51,489 nt of DNA, taken from NCBI GenBank assembly GCA_013289695.1, contig JABCZK010000032.1, positions 1 to 51,489 of the forward strand, given 5' to 3'. The position numbers and the translations under genes were made by a program. Under the pieces are notes generated by a model. It saw nothing but the letters and a program-made list of their open reading frames with translations, did no database searches and was not told where the DNA came from. The stretch comes from Acidobacteriota bacterium. Lineage in GTDB: Bacteria > Acidobacteriota > Terriglobia > Acidiferrales > UBA7541. Shown piece by piece: positions 25,782 to 34,122 of the stretch. Within the stretch, counting starts at the first letter, position 1; the number at the start of each line of letters is the position of its first letter.

Positions 25782-25787
25782 ATTATA
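25782..25787 (-). promoter_or_regulatory. Candidate -10 for topA
   Basis: TATAAT on the minus strand inside the AT-rich stretch TATATAATGATAAG, about 63 bases before the topA start. No clear -35. It would let topA be expressed independently of the broken dprA. Confidence 0.4.
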
Positions 25788-25861
25788 TACAAGCGTTTTT
25801 ATGCGCTGCGGTTCTCAAGCTTGAGGCGACGTTCCATCCTATCTGCAATTGTCCCGGCTGG

Positions 25862-26954
25862 TTACAACAGGACTTTGAGGAATTGCTTCCCTGGCAACTG
25901 ACGTATCACGCCTTTGAGCTCCAGGTCAAATAAGGCGGCTAGCACTTCGGAAGAAGTTAGTCTCGAAAGTTCAACCAGATCGTCCACATGGCGAGAGTCG
26001 TCCACGCCAAGCAGGTGATACAAAGTGCCCTCCGCGGGGCCAAATCCTTCTCGACGAGTAGGGCCCTTTCCTCACTGGAGTCCGTCTCGACGGGCAAAAG
26101 CTCGGCGCGAATCGGCGTGGGCAGCTCTTCGATCACGTCTTCCCAGCTTTTCTCCAGCTCGGCTCCCTGTTTGATTAGCTGATTTGGGCCAAAGCTGGTG
26201 GCCTGGGTGGCGTTGCCGGGGGCGCCATAGACTTCGCGCCCAAATTCCATGGCGAGGCGAGTCGTGATCAACGAGCCAGAGCATTGCGCGCCTTCGACGA
26301 CCACCACACCCACGGACACTCCCGAAATGACCCGGTTCCGAATCGGGAAGTTCTGGGGGCCGGGGAAGGTGCCCATCGCGAATTCAGAGATGATGGCGCC
26401 GCGCTTCTCCATTTCGGCGAAGATCTTTTTGTTCTCCTTGGGATAAATCACGTCGATCTCACAGCCCAGGACGTCGATTGTGGCGCCCGTGAGCGAACTG
26501 AGCGCGCCCTTGTGGGCGCAGGAATCAATGCCGCGCGCCAGACCGCTGACGATTACCAGATATCAGCCAAATCCCTGGCCAACTTCTCAGCCATTTGATT
26601 CCCATAGGGGGTGGGACGACGCGAACCTACGATCGAAATCAGGTGGCGATTCAGAAGTTCAATGTTTCCGCGGACATACAGGAGGGGCGGTGGGTCATAA
26701 ATCTCGCGCAGCCGCTGCGGGTACTCCGGCTCGTCCCAAGTCAGCAAGCGGATGCCGGCCGCTTGAGTCTGGGCCAGTTCCTTGGCTGCGGCGCTCATCG
26801 GCTGCCGGCAGGCGGTGGGATTCCAGTTCGGTGAGCGAGGCGTTGAAAATGGCTTCGGGGATGCCCATCGCGCGGCGGAGTTTGCCGGCCATGCGTGCGC
26901 CCAGGCCGGCGTCAACGCAGGCGCCAGCCATCCCAAGTATTGGTCGGGAACCAT
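25862..26954 (-). pseudogene. dprA: dprA (DNA processing protein A), multiply frameshifted
   Basis: DprA loads RecA onto incoming single-stranded DNA in natural transformation. Homology is nearly complete but spread over frames. It runs MVPDQYLGWLA, then GLGARMAGKLRRAMGIPEAI in a second frame, then AKELAQTQAAGIRLLTWDEP to SIVGSRRPTPYG back in the first, then LVIVSGLARGIDSCAHKGAL to NFPIRNRVISG in a third, and finally SEVLAALFDLELKGVIRQLP (winged helix) in another, ending at TAA 25862-25864. This needs four indels, near 26895, 26800, 26545 and 26025. The Rossmann motifs (GSRxP, GLARGID, FPxRNRxISG) are otherwise well preserved. Either recent pseudogenisation or clustered indel errors. dprA followed by topA is a conserved order. 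Confidence 0.8.
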
Positions 26955-27147
26955 CGAAGTTGCGGCCAGCGTACCTGTGTAGTACAAAACCTGTCAAGGT
27001 AACTAAATGCTTATCAATGCTGGAGCGCCGCGAATTATACGCGTGGCGCACCTAGTAGGATTCGCAGGCGGGATTAGGTGAGCAGTGGGCCATTCTTGTA
27101 AACTCTGCGCGACAAGAACGAGCCACAACAAGTGTAGGAGGCGCGCC

Positions 27148-29343
27148 TTGAAGACCTTAATTTCCGTGCTGGTGATTTTCTTGGGAATTTCTTCAGCGGC
27201 ATTGGTGTGCGCGGCTCAAACCATTCAGGTGGACATCACACCGGGGCATGCGACGAACCGCTTCGTGCCCAATCAGGCGCTGGGCGCGGGCGTGGATCGT
27301 ATTGCGCAGGAAGCTATAGATAAGGACCTCGTGCAACCCGCGCTGGACAGGGCGCTCAGTTCTGGCTGGCAGCCGGTGAGTTTTCGCCAGAATACCGAAC
27401 TGGCGGTGGAAGCGTGGCATTGGAATCCGCAGGGAACCTGGAGTGATGCGAGCGGCAAAGGATATTTTACCGGCTCCGCGAATCCCACGGAATTTTTGCG
27501 CTATTCGTACGGCTACTCGCTGCCGCATCGGGGATTCACGCGCAATGATGGAACGGACAATTCCGGTTTTTCGCGGCTGACGGATGGAGACGCCGCCAGC
27601 TATTGGAAGAGCAATCCGTACCTGACGCAGCGATTTACGGACGAAAGCGATTCCGCGCATCCGCAATGGATTGTGGTGGACCTGGCGCAGCTGCAGCAGA
27701 TTACGAGCATTCAGATCAAGTGGGCCGAGCCGTACGCGGTGCGCTACATCGTTCAATACTGGACGGGGGACGATCCGATCAAAGCTGCGACGCGCGGCGT
27801 GTGGCAGACTTTTCCGGGCGGCGTGATTACGAACGGCCAAGGCAGTTCGGCTACTGTGCAACTGGCCGCGAATCCTTTGCCGGTGCGATTTCTGCGCATT
27901 CTGATGACCGAATCTTCCAACACATGCGATTCGCACGGTTCAGCCGATCCCCGGAATTGCGTTGGCTATGCAATCTACGAGCTCTACATTGGGACCACGA
28001 CGGCGGATGGAAAATTTCACGACGTGGTGCGGCACACCGCGGACCAGGAACAAACGACGACGTATTGTTCTTCGGTGGATCCCTGGCACGAACCGTCCGA
28101 TTTGCGTTCGACGAAACAGGCGCAGGTGGGCTTCGATTTGTTTTATACGAGCGGCGTGACGCGCGGGCTGCCGGCCATGATTCCGGTGGCGCTGCTTTAC
28201 GACACGCCCGATAACGCGGCCGCGGAGATGGCTTACCTGCAGAAACGCGCTTACCCGGTCTCGTACGTTGAAATGGGCGAAGAAGCGGACGGGCAATACA
28301 TGCTGCCGGAAGACTATGCGGCGCTTTACGTGCAATGGGCGACGGCGCTGCATCGCGTGAATCCGGCTTTAAAGCTGGGCGGGCCTTCGTTTCAGGGAGT
28401 GAATAGGGACATTGAGGTTTGGCCGGACGCGAGCGGCAACGTTTCTTGGACCGCGCGCTTCGTGAATTATCTGAAACAGCATCAGCGGCTGAATGACCTG
28501 GCATTTTTTTCTTTTGAACATTACCCATACGATCCGTGCCGGATACCCTGGGGCAGTTTGTACGATGAGCCGGAGCTGGTGAATCACATCATGCAAGTGT
28601 GGCGGGAAGACGGCGTGCCGGCGAACATTCCGATGTTCATCACCGAAGGGAACCTTTCGTCGGCTGCGAGCGAGACGTACATGGACGTGTTCTCCGGGCT
28701 TTGGCTCGCGGATTACGTCGGTTCGTTCCTGAATGCCGGAGGTAGCGGCATGTATTACTTCCATTATTTGCCGTTGCAGATGGAGCATGGCTGCAATGAT
28801 TCTCCGGGAACTTTTGCAATGTTCACGGTGGATGCGGATTATCAAATCCAGCAGCCGCTGGCGCAATTTTTCGTGGCGCAGCTGATTAATCTGGAGTGGG
28901 TGCAGCCGGGAAGCGCGGAACATCGCGTGTTTACGGCGAAGGGCGATGTGGATGACGGCGCGGGTCATGCGTTGGTGACGGCTTATACGCTGCAACGTCC
29001 CGACGGGCAGTGGTCGCTGCTGATCGTGAATCGCGACCAGCAAAATGCGCACGTAGTGCGAATTTCTTTTCAGGATCAGGCGGCGCGTGGCGCGGCTTCG
29101 TTCGTTGGTCCCGTGCAGATTTCGACTTTTGGGCGCGAGCAATATCATTGGCAGCCGGCGGAAACGCGATTCATGGCGCACGACGAGCATGCGGGGGAGC
29201 ACCCCGTGGTGGTGAATACGAAAGGGTTCGCCGATCCGGATGGGCCGATCAAGCACGCCGACGAAAATGCGACGCGGGAAACTTCTTACGAGCTGCCTGC
29301 TGCGTCGGTGACTGTGATTCGCGGAAAAATTGGGGCGAATTGA
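27148..29343 (+). CDS. Secreted glycoside hydrolase with discoidin (F5/8C) domain
   Basis: Extracytoplasmic carbohydrate-active protein of 731 residues. A TTG at 27148 follows AGGAGG at 7 bases and gives a clean signal peptide (MKTLISVLVIFLGISSAALV, cleavage after CAA), so it is preferred to an upstream GTG. Residues ~125-275 form an F5/8 type C carbohydrate-binding domain (SRLTDGDAASYWKSNP, WIVVDLAQLQQITSIQIKWAEPY, PVRFLRILM). A clan GH-A-like TIM barrel follows, with candidate acid/base Glu at 378-379 (VEMGEEADG) and nucleophile E500 (MFITEGN). The last ~100 residues are beta-rich. It resembles GH39/GH5-type enzymes but the exact family is not assigned. The domain sits before the catalytic core, inserted after a short N-terminal part. 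Confidence 0.75.
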   Translation: MKTLISVLVIFLGISSAALVCAAQTIQVDITPGHATNRFVPNQALGAGVDRIAQEAIDKDLVQPALDRALSSGWQPVSFRQNTELAVEAWHWNPQGTWSDASGKGYFTGSANPTEFLRYSYGYSLPHRGFTRNDGTDNSGFSRLTDGDAASYWKSNPYLTQRFTDESDSAHPQWIVVDLAQLQQITSIQIKWAEPYAVRYIVQYWTGDDPIKAATRGVWQTFPGGVITNGQGSSATVQLAANPLPVRFLRILMTESSNTCDSHGSADPRNCVGYAIYELYIGTTTADGKFHDVVRHTADQEQTTTYCSSVDPWHEPSDLRSTKQAQVGFDLFYTSGVTRGLPAMIPVALLYDTPDNAAAEMAYLQKRAYPVSYVEMGEEADGQYMLPEDYAALYVQWATALHRVNPALKLGGPSFQGVNRDIEVWPDASGNVSWTARFVNYLKQHQRLNDLAFFSFEHYPYDPCRIPWGSLYDEPELVNHIMQVWREDGVPANIPMFITEGNLSSAASETYMDVFSGLWLADYVGSFLNAGGSGMYYFHYLPLQMEHGCNDSPGTFAMFTVDADYQIQQPLAQFFVAQLINLEWVQPGSAEHRVFTAKGDVDDGAGHALVTAYTLQRPDGQWSLLIVNRDQQNAHVVRISFQDQAARGAASFVGPVQISTFGREQYHWQPAETRFMAHDEHAGEHPVVVNTKGFADPDGPIKHADENATRETSYELPAASVTVIRGKIGAN

Positions 29344-29480
29344 GGATGGCCATGCTCGAAAGGCGTGGCTTCCGCGGCTAAGGCCTGCCGGAAGTCGATG
29401 CCGATGCGACTGAGCCCTTCGATCCTTCCGCCGGGAGGATCTCAGGCTAAATCGAGGCCCCGCCGCTTCGACGAAAGTGC

Positions 29481-29489
29481 TGCTAGAAT
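29481..29489 (+). promoter_or_regulatory. Extended -10 promoter, leaderless start of the Ycf48-like gene
   Basis: TGC-TAGAAT ends 7 bases before ATG 29497. This spacing puts the transcription start at the ATG and argues for MRRHLMQLL as the true N-terminus. Confidence 0.5.
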
Positions 29490-29496
29490 GCGCGAC

Positions 29497-30627
29497 ATGC
29501 GACGCCACCTGATGCAGTTGCTCGCTCCTCTTTTGGTTGTTCTAGCGGCGGCGATCTTCGTTCCTGCCGGCGTCAAGGATCGTCCGTGGTGGACCGTGCA
29601 GACCAGCGGGATTGATACGAATTTGCGAGGCGTGAGCATTGCGGAGTTCATGGATTCCCACCAAGCTCCCGCGCCGGTAGTGTGGGCTTCCGGGTCGAAT
29701 GGCGTGATTCTGCGATCAACGGATGGGGGCAAGACGTGGCAGCGGCTGCGCGTGCAGGGCGGCGAGACGCTGGATTTTCGCAGCATTCACGCATTTGATG
29801 ATCAGAAGGCCTACGTGCTGTCCAGCGGAGACGGCGACAAGTCGCGGATTTACAAGACGATGAATGGCGGAGCGACCTGGAAATTGCAGTACACGGACAA
29901 GCGCAAAGGATTTTTTCTCGATGCGCTGGTGTGCACTTCGCAGATCGAATGCCGCGCGGTCGGCGATCCCATTGATGGAAAGTTCGTGATTCTGCGCACG
30001 CGGGACGGCGAAACTTGGGAGCAGCTTCCCAACGACCAGATGCCTGCTGCGTTGCCTGATGAAGGCGCTTTCGCCGCGAGCGGAACTTGTCTTGCGATTT
30101 ACAACGATCAGGACATCTATTTCGTTACGGGCGGGCCCGCGGCACGTGTGTTTCATTCCAGCGATGGAGGCTACACCTGGACGGTGAACAGCACGCCGAT
30201 CGCCAGCGGCAACGCCTCGTCGGGGATTTTTTCGATTGCGGTTTGGGATAAGGCTTTGGTTATCGTGGGTGGCGATTACAAAGACCCTGAACGGCCATAT
30301 CGCGTGGCGGCCTATTCGCAGGACGCCGGCAAAACTTGGACGCTGGCGGCGCAGCAGCCTGGCGGATTTCGTTCCGTAGTGGCTTGGATTGATGGAGTGA
30401 CGCTGGCCGCTGCCGGGCCGAACGGCGAGGACATCAGCGAAGACGGTGGCATCCACTGGAAGCACACGGATTCGCTGAATCTGAATGCTCTGGCCATCTT
30501 GGACGTCTCGGACGGATGGGCCGTGGGGCCAAAGGGCTCGATTGCACTGATGGAGAATCGCAAGGAATACCAAATTCGCGACGAGCGTGAAGGGGGAAGC
30601 GATGCGGCTGCTCGGCAGGGGCACTAG
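29497..30627 (+). CDS. Ycf48-like / BNR-repeat exported protein
   Basis: Beta-propeller protein of 376 residues with an N-terminal hydrophobic signal (LMQLLAPLLVVLAAAIFV). Repeats of the BNR/Asp-box type are visible: STDGGKTWQ, TMNGGATWK, TRDGETWEQ, SSDGGYTWT, SQDAGKTWT and SEDGGIHWK, about one per 50-60 residues, which suits a six- or seven-bladed propeller related to Ycf48. In cyanobacteria that family aids photosystem II assembly; here there is no photosynthesis context, so it is more likely a secreted or periplasmic assembly or binding protein. ATG 29497 is preferred over in-frame starts upstream because of the promoter placement. The C-terminal ~20 residues are polar and probably unstructured. 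Confidence 0.75.
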   Translation: MRRHLMQLLAPLLVVLAAAIFVPAGVKDRPWWTVQTSGIDTNLRGVSIAEFMDSHQAPAPVVWASGSNGVILRSTDGGKTWQRLRVQGGETLDFRSIHAFDDQKAYVLSSGDGDKSRIYKTMNGGATWKLQYTDKRKGFFLDALVCTSQIECRAVGDPIDGKFVILRTRDGETWEQLPNDQMPAALPDEGAFAASGTCLAIYNDQDIYFVTGGPAARVFHSSDGGYTWTVNSTPIASGNASSGIFSIAVWDKALVIVGGDYKDPERPYRVAAYSQDAGKTWTLAAQQPGGFRSVVAWIDGVTLAAAGPNGEDISEDGGIHWKHTDSLNLNALAILDVSDGWAVGPKGSIALMENRKEYQIRDEREGGSDAAARQGH

Positions 30628-30707
30628 GTGTGCGCACTACCGAAGCGGTTACCGCAGTGACGCAGAGACAGAACGATTGCGGTTTAGCTGCTGGCCGAAG
30701 GACGCAC

Positions 30708-32252
30708 ATGAGAATCCCAATGAAAATTGTATTGCTGGCTGTGGCTGTGCTTGGTTCTTTGTTCTTGGCAGGCGTGTCGCGGAGCCAAGCCGCCTACCCC
30801 GCGAACGGCATTGAAGGCATGTGGGACGGGGTGCTCGGCGGGCAGCTGCATCTGGTCGTGACAATCACGAAGTCCAGCGGCGGCGAGCTGGGTGGCACGA
30901 TGAACAGCGTGGACCAACACGCCGTCCTGGCGTTGAGCAACGTGACGCTGCACGGCGACGCGCTGCGTTTCGAAGTGCCGCGCGTGGGTGGCGTGTATGA
31001 AGGCAAGCTGAAGAAAAACGGCCGCGACATTTCGGGCAGCTGGACGCAGAGCGGCGTGGCGGCGCAGGCGCTGGATTTCACGCGCCGCGCGGGATCCGGT
31101 GGGTCTTCGAATGGGAGTGCGGGCGGGACTTCAAACGGGACTTCGGCGGAGGAGGTGCCCAAGGCCGAACACACGCCGAAGCCTGTCGCGCCGCTATTCG
31201 ACGCAGCAATTCCCAACGCGCCGGCTGCGTTCAAGGCGGATGGGAATTGGCATCTGGTGTACGAGCTGCACATTGCGAACCTGGATAAGTGGGAGTACGC
31301 ATTCACGCGCATTGAGGTGGTCTCCGCGGATGGGACGCAGAAAACGCTGGCAACTTTTTCCGGCGCGGATCTGGATGGAATGTTTATTCATCCGGGGGTG
31401 CACAACGCGGAAAAAGTTTCCAAGCTCGCGGCGGGAGAATTCGGTGTGCTGTTCCTGTGGGTCACGTTCGATAGGCTCGAGGATATTCCGGCGGCGATTG
31501 CCGAGCGCATCAGCGTGAAGATCGGCGATTACCCGGAGGCGCTCTCGATTGTGACTCCCGCGACGAGCGTGAACAAAAATCCCGTGGTGGCGATTTCTTC
31601 GCCGCTGCTAGGGGAGGATTGGGCGGCTGCCAATGGGCCATCGAACACTTCAAACCATCGTCGCGCGCTCACTCCCATCAATGGCCACGCGTATATTTCG
31701 CAGCGCTTTGCGATTGATTGGGTGCAGGTGTATCCCGACGGCAAGACGTACCAAGGCGATCCCAGCGACAACAAGAATTATCGCGCGTACGGGACGGAAA
31801 TTCACGCAGTGGCGGATGGAGTGGTAACGCAGGTAGGAGACGGCATCCCGCAGAATACGCCGGGCGCGAAATCTCTAGCGGTGCCGATTACTCTCGAAAC
31901 GATTGGCGGAAATCACGTGATCATGGACATCGGCAACGGCCTGTTCGCGTTTTACGCGCACATGCAGCCGGGCTCGCTGCGTGTGAAAGTAGGAGACAAG
32001 GTCATGCGCGGGCAAGTGCTGGGGCTGCTCGGCAACACGGGAAATTCGTCGGAACCGCATTTGCACTTTCAGATCTGCAACGCTAATTCGGAGTTGGGCT
32101 CGGAGGGCTTGCCGTACGCGTTCGCATCATTCGAAGTGCAGGGGAAAGCCGGGGAAGACAAGCTGTCCATGTTCCCGGGCGGCCCCGTGAAACACGAAAT
32201 GGAAATTCCCACGGAAGATGAGATCGTCCGATTTCAAGACGTCGGAAAATAG
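30708..32252 (+). CDS. Exported M23-like (LytM) domain protein, one zinc ligand missing
   Basis: Secreted 514-residue protein. AAGGA precedes ATG 30708, with an alternative at 30720. The signal peptide is MRIPMKIVLLAVAVLGSLFL, cleaved near SQA. Residues ~35-120 form a small beta domain (GTMNSVDQHAVLALSNVTL), followed by a Gly/Ser/Asn linker (~132-155) and a second beta domain (~170-290). The peptidase M23 domain spans ~320-490. The canonical HxxxD block reads RFAID (R333 to D337), so the first His ligand is replaced, while FYAHMQ (H418) and HLHF (H451, H453) are kept. It may be inactive, like EnvC/NlpD-type activators, or a variant endopeptidase using another ligand. Confidence 0.75.
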   Translation: MRIPMKIVLLAVAVLGSLFLAGVSRSQAAYPANGIEGMWDGVLGGQLHLVVTITKSSGGELGGTMNSVDQHAVLALSNVTLHGDALRFEVPRVGGVYEGKLKKNGRDISGSWTQSGVAAQALDFTRRAGSGGSSNGSAGGTSNGTSAEEVPKAEHTPKPVAPLFDAAIPNAPAAFKADGNWHLVYELHIANLDKWEYAFTRIEVVSADGTQKTLATFSGADLDGMFIHPGVHNAEKVSKLAAGEFGVLFLWVTFDRLEDIPAAIAERISVKIGDYPEALSIVTPATSVNKNPVVAISSPLLGEDWAAANGPSNTSNHRRALTPINGHAYISQRFAIDWVQVYPDGKTYQGDPSDNKNYRAYGTEIHAVADGVVTQVGDGIPQNTPGAKSLAVPITLETIGGNHVIMDIGNGLFAFYAHMQPGSLRVKVGDKVMRGQVLGLLGNTGNSSEPHLHFQICNANSELGSEGLPYAFASFEVQGKAGEDKLSMFPGGPVKHEMEIPTEDEIVRFQDVGK

Positions 32253-32402
32253 AAAAGTGAAGATGGAAAGGCGAAACGCTGCGTTTTGGTTAGCGCACCC
32301 TAGAGTCGCAGAGGTCGCTGAGAAAACCTGCCGAACTACGGCGGCGTGACTGCCGGTGCTGGAGTTCGCGTCCTTGGGCCCGCCGTAACAGTTGGGGGTT
32401 TA

Positions 32403-32411
32403 TGTTATATT
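32403..32411 (+). promoter_or_regulatory. Candidate extended -10 for the mqn operon
   Basis: TGT-TATATT lies 27 bases upstream of the mqnA ATG, giving a predicted leader of about 20 bases. No consensus -35 was seen at the usual spacing. Confidence 0.4.
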
Positions 32412-32438
32412 GGCCATTCGTATGTCGCGAGCCGCTGA

Positions 32439-33362
32439 ATGAGCAAACTTCGCATCTCGATTGTTGAATATTTGAATACGGCGCCGCTGGTGTGGGGGTT
32501 CACCGATGGGCCGCTGGCGGGGAAGTACGATTTGTCGTTTACCTGGCCGTCACAATGCGCGGAAGCGTTGCGCAGCGGCGCGGCGGACGTGGCGATCATC
32601 CCTTCGATCGAATACCAGCGCATGGAAAACGTCGTGGCGCTGCCGGGAATGGCCGTGGCGGCGAAAGGCGAAGTGCGCAGCATCCTGGTGGTTTCGAAAA
32701 GACCGATCCAGCGCGCCAAGCGCATTGCGCTGGACGCCAGCTCACGCAGTTCGCAGGCGCTGGTGCGGATTTTGGCCGCGGAACACTGGAACATCCAGCC
32801 GGAATTTGTCGAGACCGCGCCGGACGCTTCCGAGATGCTGAAAAATGCCGACGCGGCGCTGGTGATCGGCGACCCGGCGTTGCGCATCGCGCTGAAGATG
32901 GAAGCGCTCTCCGCGAAAATTCCGGGCGGCGGCGATTGCTGCAAAGGCGATCCGGAAGATATGCCGGTGCCGGGCTTCGAAACGATTTTCGTTTACGACG
33001 TGGCGTATCAGTGGAGCGAAATGACTGGTAAGCCCTGCGTGCTGGCGATATGGGCGGGGCGTCGCGACGCGATTACGCCGGAAGTGGTGGCGGATTTTCA
33101 GGCGTCGAAAGCATACGGCCTGGAGCGCCTGCGCGAAATTTCCGAAGCCGCGGCGATTAAGCTGGACATGCCGCCGCGCGCGCTGGAGCGCTACCTGGCC
33201 GACAACATTCATTTCGGCCTGGAGCCCGAATATCTCGCGGGCTTGAATCTCTATTACGAAAAAGCGGCGGCCGCCGGATTGATTCCCGGCAATCGTCCGC
33301 TGGAATTTGCCCCTTCGCAAGCCGCAGCTGCTTCCTCGTCCACGGCTCGCCACCGAGTGTGA
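32439..33362 (+). CDS. mqnA: Chorismate dehydratase (futalosine menaquinone pathway)
   Basis: Dehydrates chorismate to 3-enolpyruvylbenzoate, the first step of the futalosine route to menaquinone, in the cytoplasm. The N-terminal signature KLRISIVEYLNTAPLVWGF is diagnostic, as is the block DVAIIPSIEYQRM. The periplasmic-binding-protein-like fold continues with ALDASSRSSQALVRIL and ALVIGDPALR. An insertion of about 20 residues (GGGDCCKGDPEDMPVPG) precedes the conserved FVYDVAYQW. The His/Ser-rich tail after LEFAPS is variable. No Shine-Dalgarno stands before ATG 32439. The stop lies four bases before the MOSC gene, and mqnC follows, so the three form one transcript. Confidence 0.92.
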   Translation: MSKLRISIVEYLNTAPLVWGFTDGPLAGKYDLSFTWPSQCAEALRSGAADVAIIPSIEYQRMENVVALPGMAVAAKGEVRSILVVSKRPIQRAKRIALDASSRSSQALVRILAAEHWNIQPEFVETAPDASEMLKNADAALVIGDPALRIALKMEALSAKIPGGGDCCKGDPEDMPVPGFETIFVYDVAYQWSEMTGKPCVLAIWAGRRDAITPEVVADFQASKAYGLERLREISEAAAIKLDMPPRALERYLADNIHFGLEPEYLAGLNLYYEKAAAAGLIPGNRPLEFAPSQAAAASSSTARHRV

Positions 33363-33366
33363 TGGC

Positions 33367-34101
33367 GTGGAGCGGATCGGAACCCTCGCCACCTTGCGAC
33401 GTTATCCCATAAAAGGCATGGCGGGTGAAGATGTGGCAGCCGCGCGCGTCACGTTCGCGGGCATCGTCGGCGATCGCGTGTATGCCTTTGTGGATGGGCT
33501 GGATCAATCCAGTTTTCCCTGGATGACCGCGCGCAAGGCTCGCGAGTGGCTGCTGCTGCGGCCGCGCTTTCTGGATCCACCGCCCGTCGAGGAAGAAATT
33601 TCCGCCGCCGAGCGTTACGCTGCGGAAGTGGTCACGCCGGAAGGCGAGAAATTCACGGCCGGCGATGCGAACTTCACGCAGTATCTGAAGCGACGCTTCG
33701 GCCATTCGCTCCGGCCGCGCTTTTCGGAGCGTTCCATGACGGATGCGGCGCCCGTCTCGATTTTCGGCTTGGCCACGGTGCGCGGGTTATCGGACGAAAC
33801 CGGCCTGGCGCTTGATCCGCGGCGATTTCGCGCGAACTTCTACGTCCGCTGGGAATGCGATGATCCTTTTTACGAAAACCAATTGGTGGGCCGCGCGTTG
33901 CGGATTGGCGAGGACGTGACGATTCAGGTGGTGAAGAAGGATGGCCGCTGCGTGATCATCACACTCGATTCGGAAACGGCCGCGCGCTCGCCGGTCGTTC
34001 TGGAGAAAGTCGCCCGCGAGCACGACGGGTGCGCCGGAGTCTATGCGGCCGTGTTGCGCGAAGGCATCGTGCGAGCCGACGATCCTGTATACTTGGCCTG
34101 A
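33367..34101 (+). CDS. MOSC domain protein
   Basis: 244-residue protein from GTG 33367, four bases after the mqnA stop. It has an N-terminal beta-barrel-like part (LATLRRYPIKGMAGEDVAAARVT, DRVYAFVDG) and a MOSC core (PVSIFGLATVRGLSD, RFRANFYVRW, VGRALRIGEDVTIQVVKKDGRCVIITLD). The Cys in GRCVI corresponds to the conserved MOSC Cys that binds molybdenum cofactor or transfers sulfur. MOSC proteins act in molybdenum-enzyme chemistry such as mARC-type N-reduction. Its position between two menaquinone genes suggests shared regulation rather than a catalytic step, as no known futalosine reaction needs a MOSC protein. Confidence 0.85.
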   Translation: MERIGTLATLRRYPIKGMAGEDVAAARVTFAGIVGDRVYAFVDGLDQSSFPWMTARKAREWLLLRPRFLDPPPVEEEISAAERYAAEVVTPEGEKFTAGDANFTQYLKRRFGHSLRPRFSERSMTDAAPVSIFGLATVRGLSDETGLALDPRRFRANFYVRWECDDPFYENQLVGRALRIGEDVTIQVVKKDGRCVIITLDSETAARSPVVLEKVAREHDGCAGVYAAVLREGIVRADDPVYLA

Positions 34102-34122
34102 GACAAGCGGGAGACGCCGCAA

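Noticed and set aside
25862..26954. Programmed frameshifting in dprA
   Set aside because: Four shifts in different places and directions without slippery heptamers; no known precedent in this family. Decay or error is simpler.
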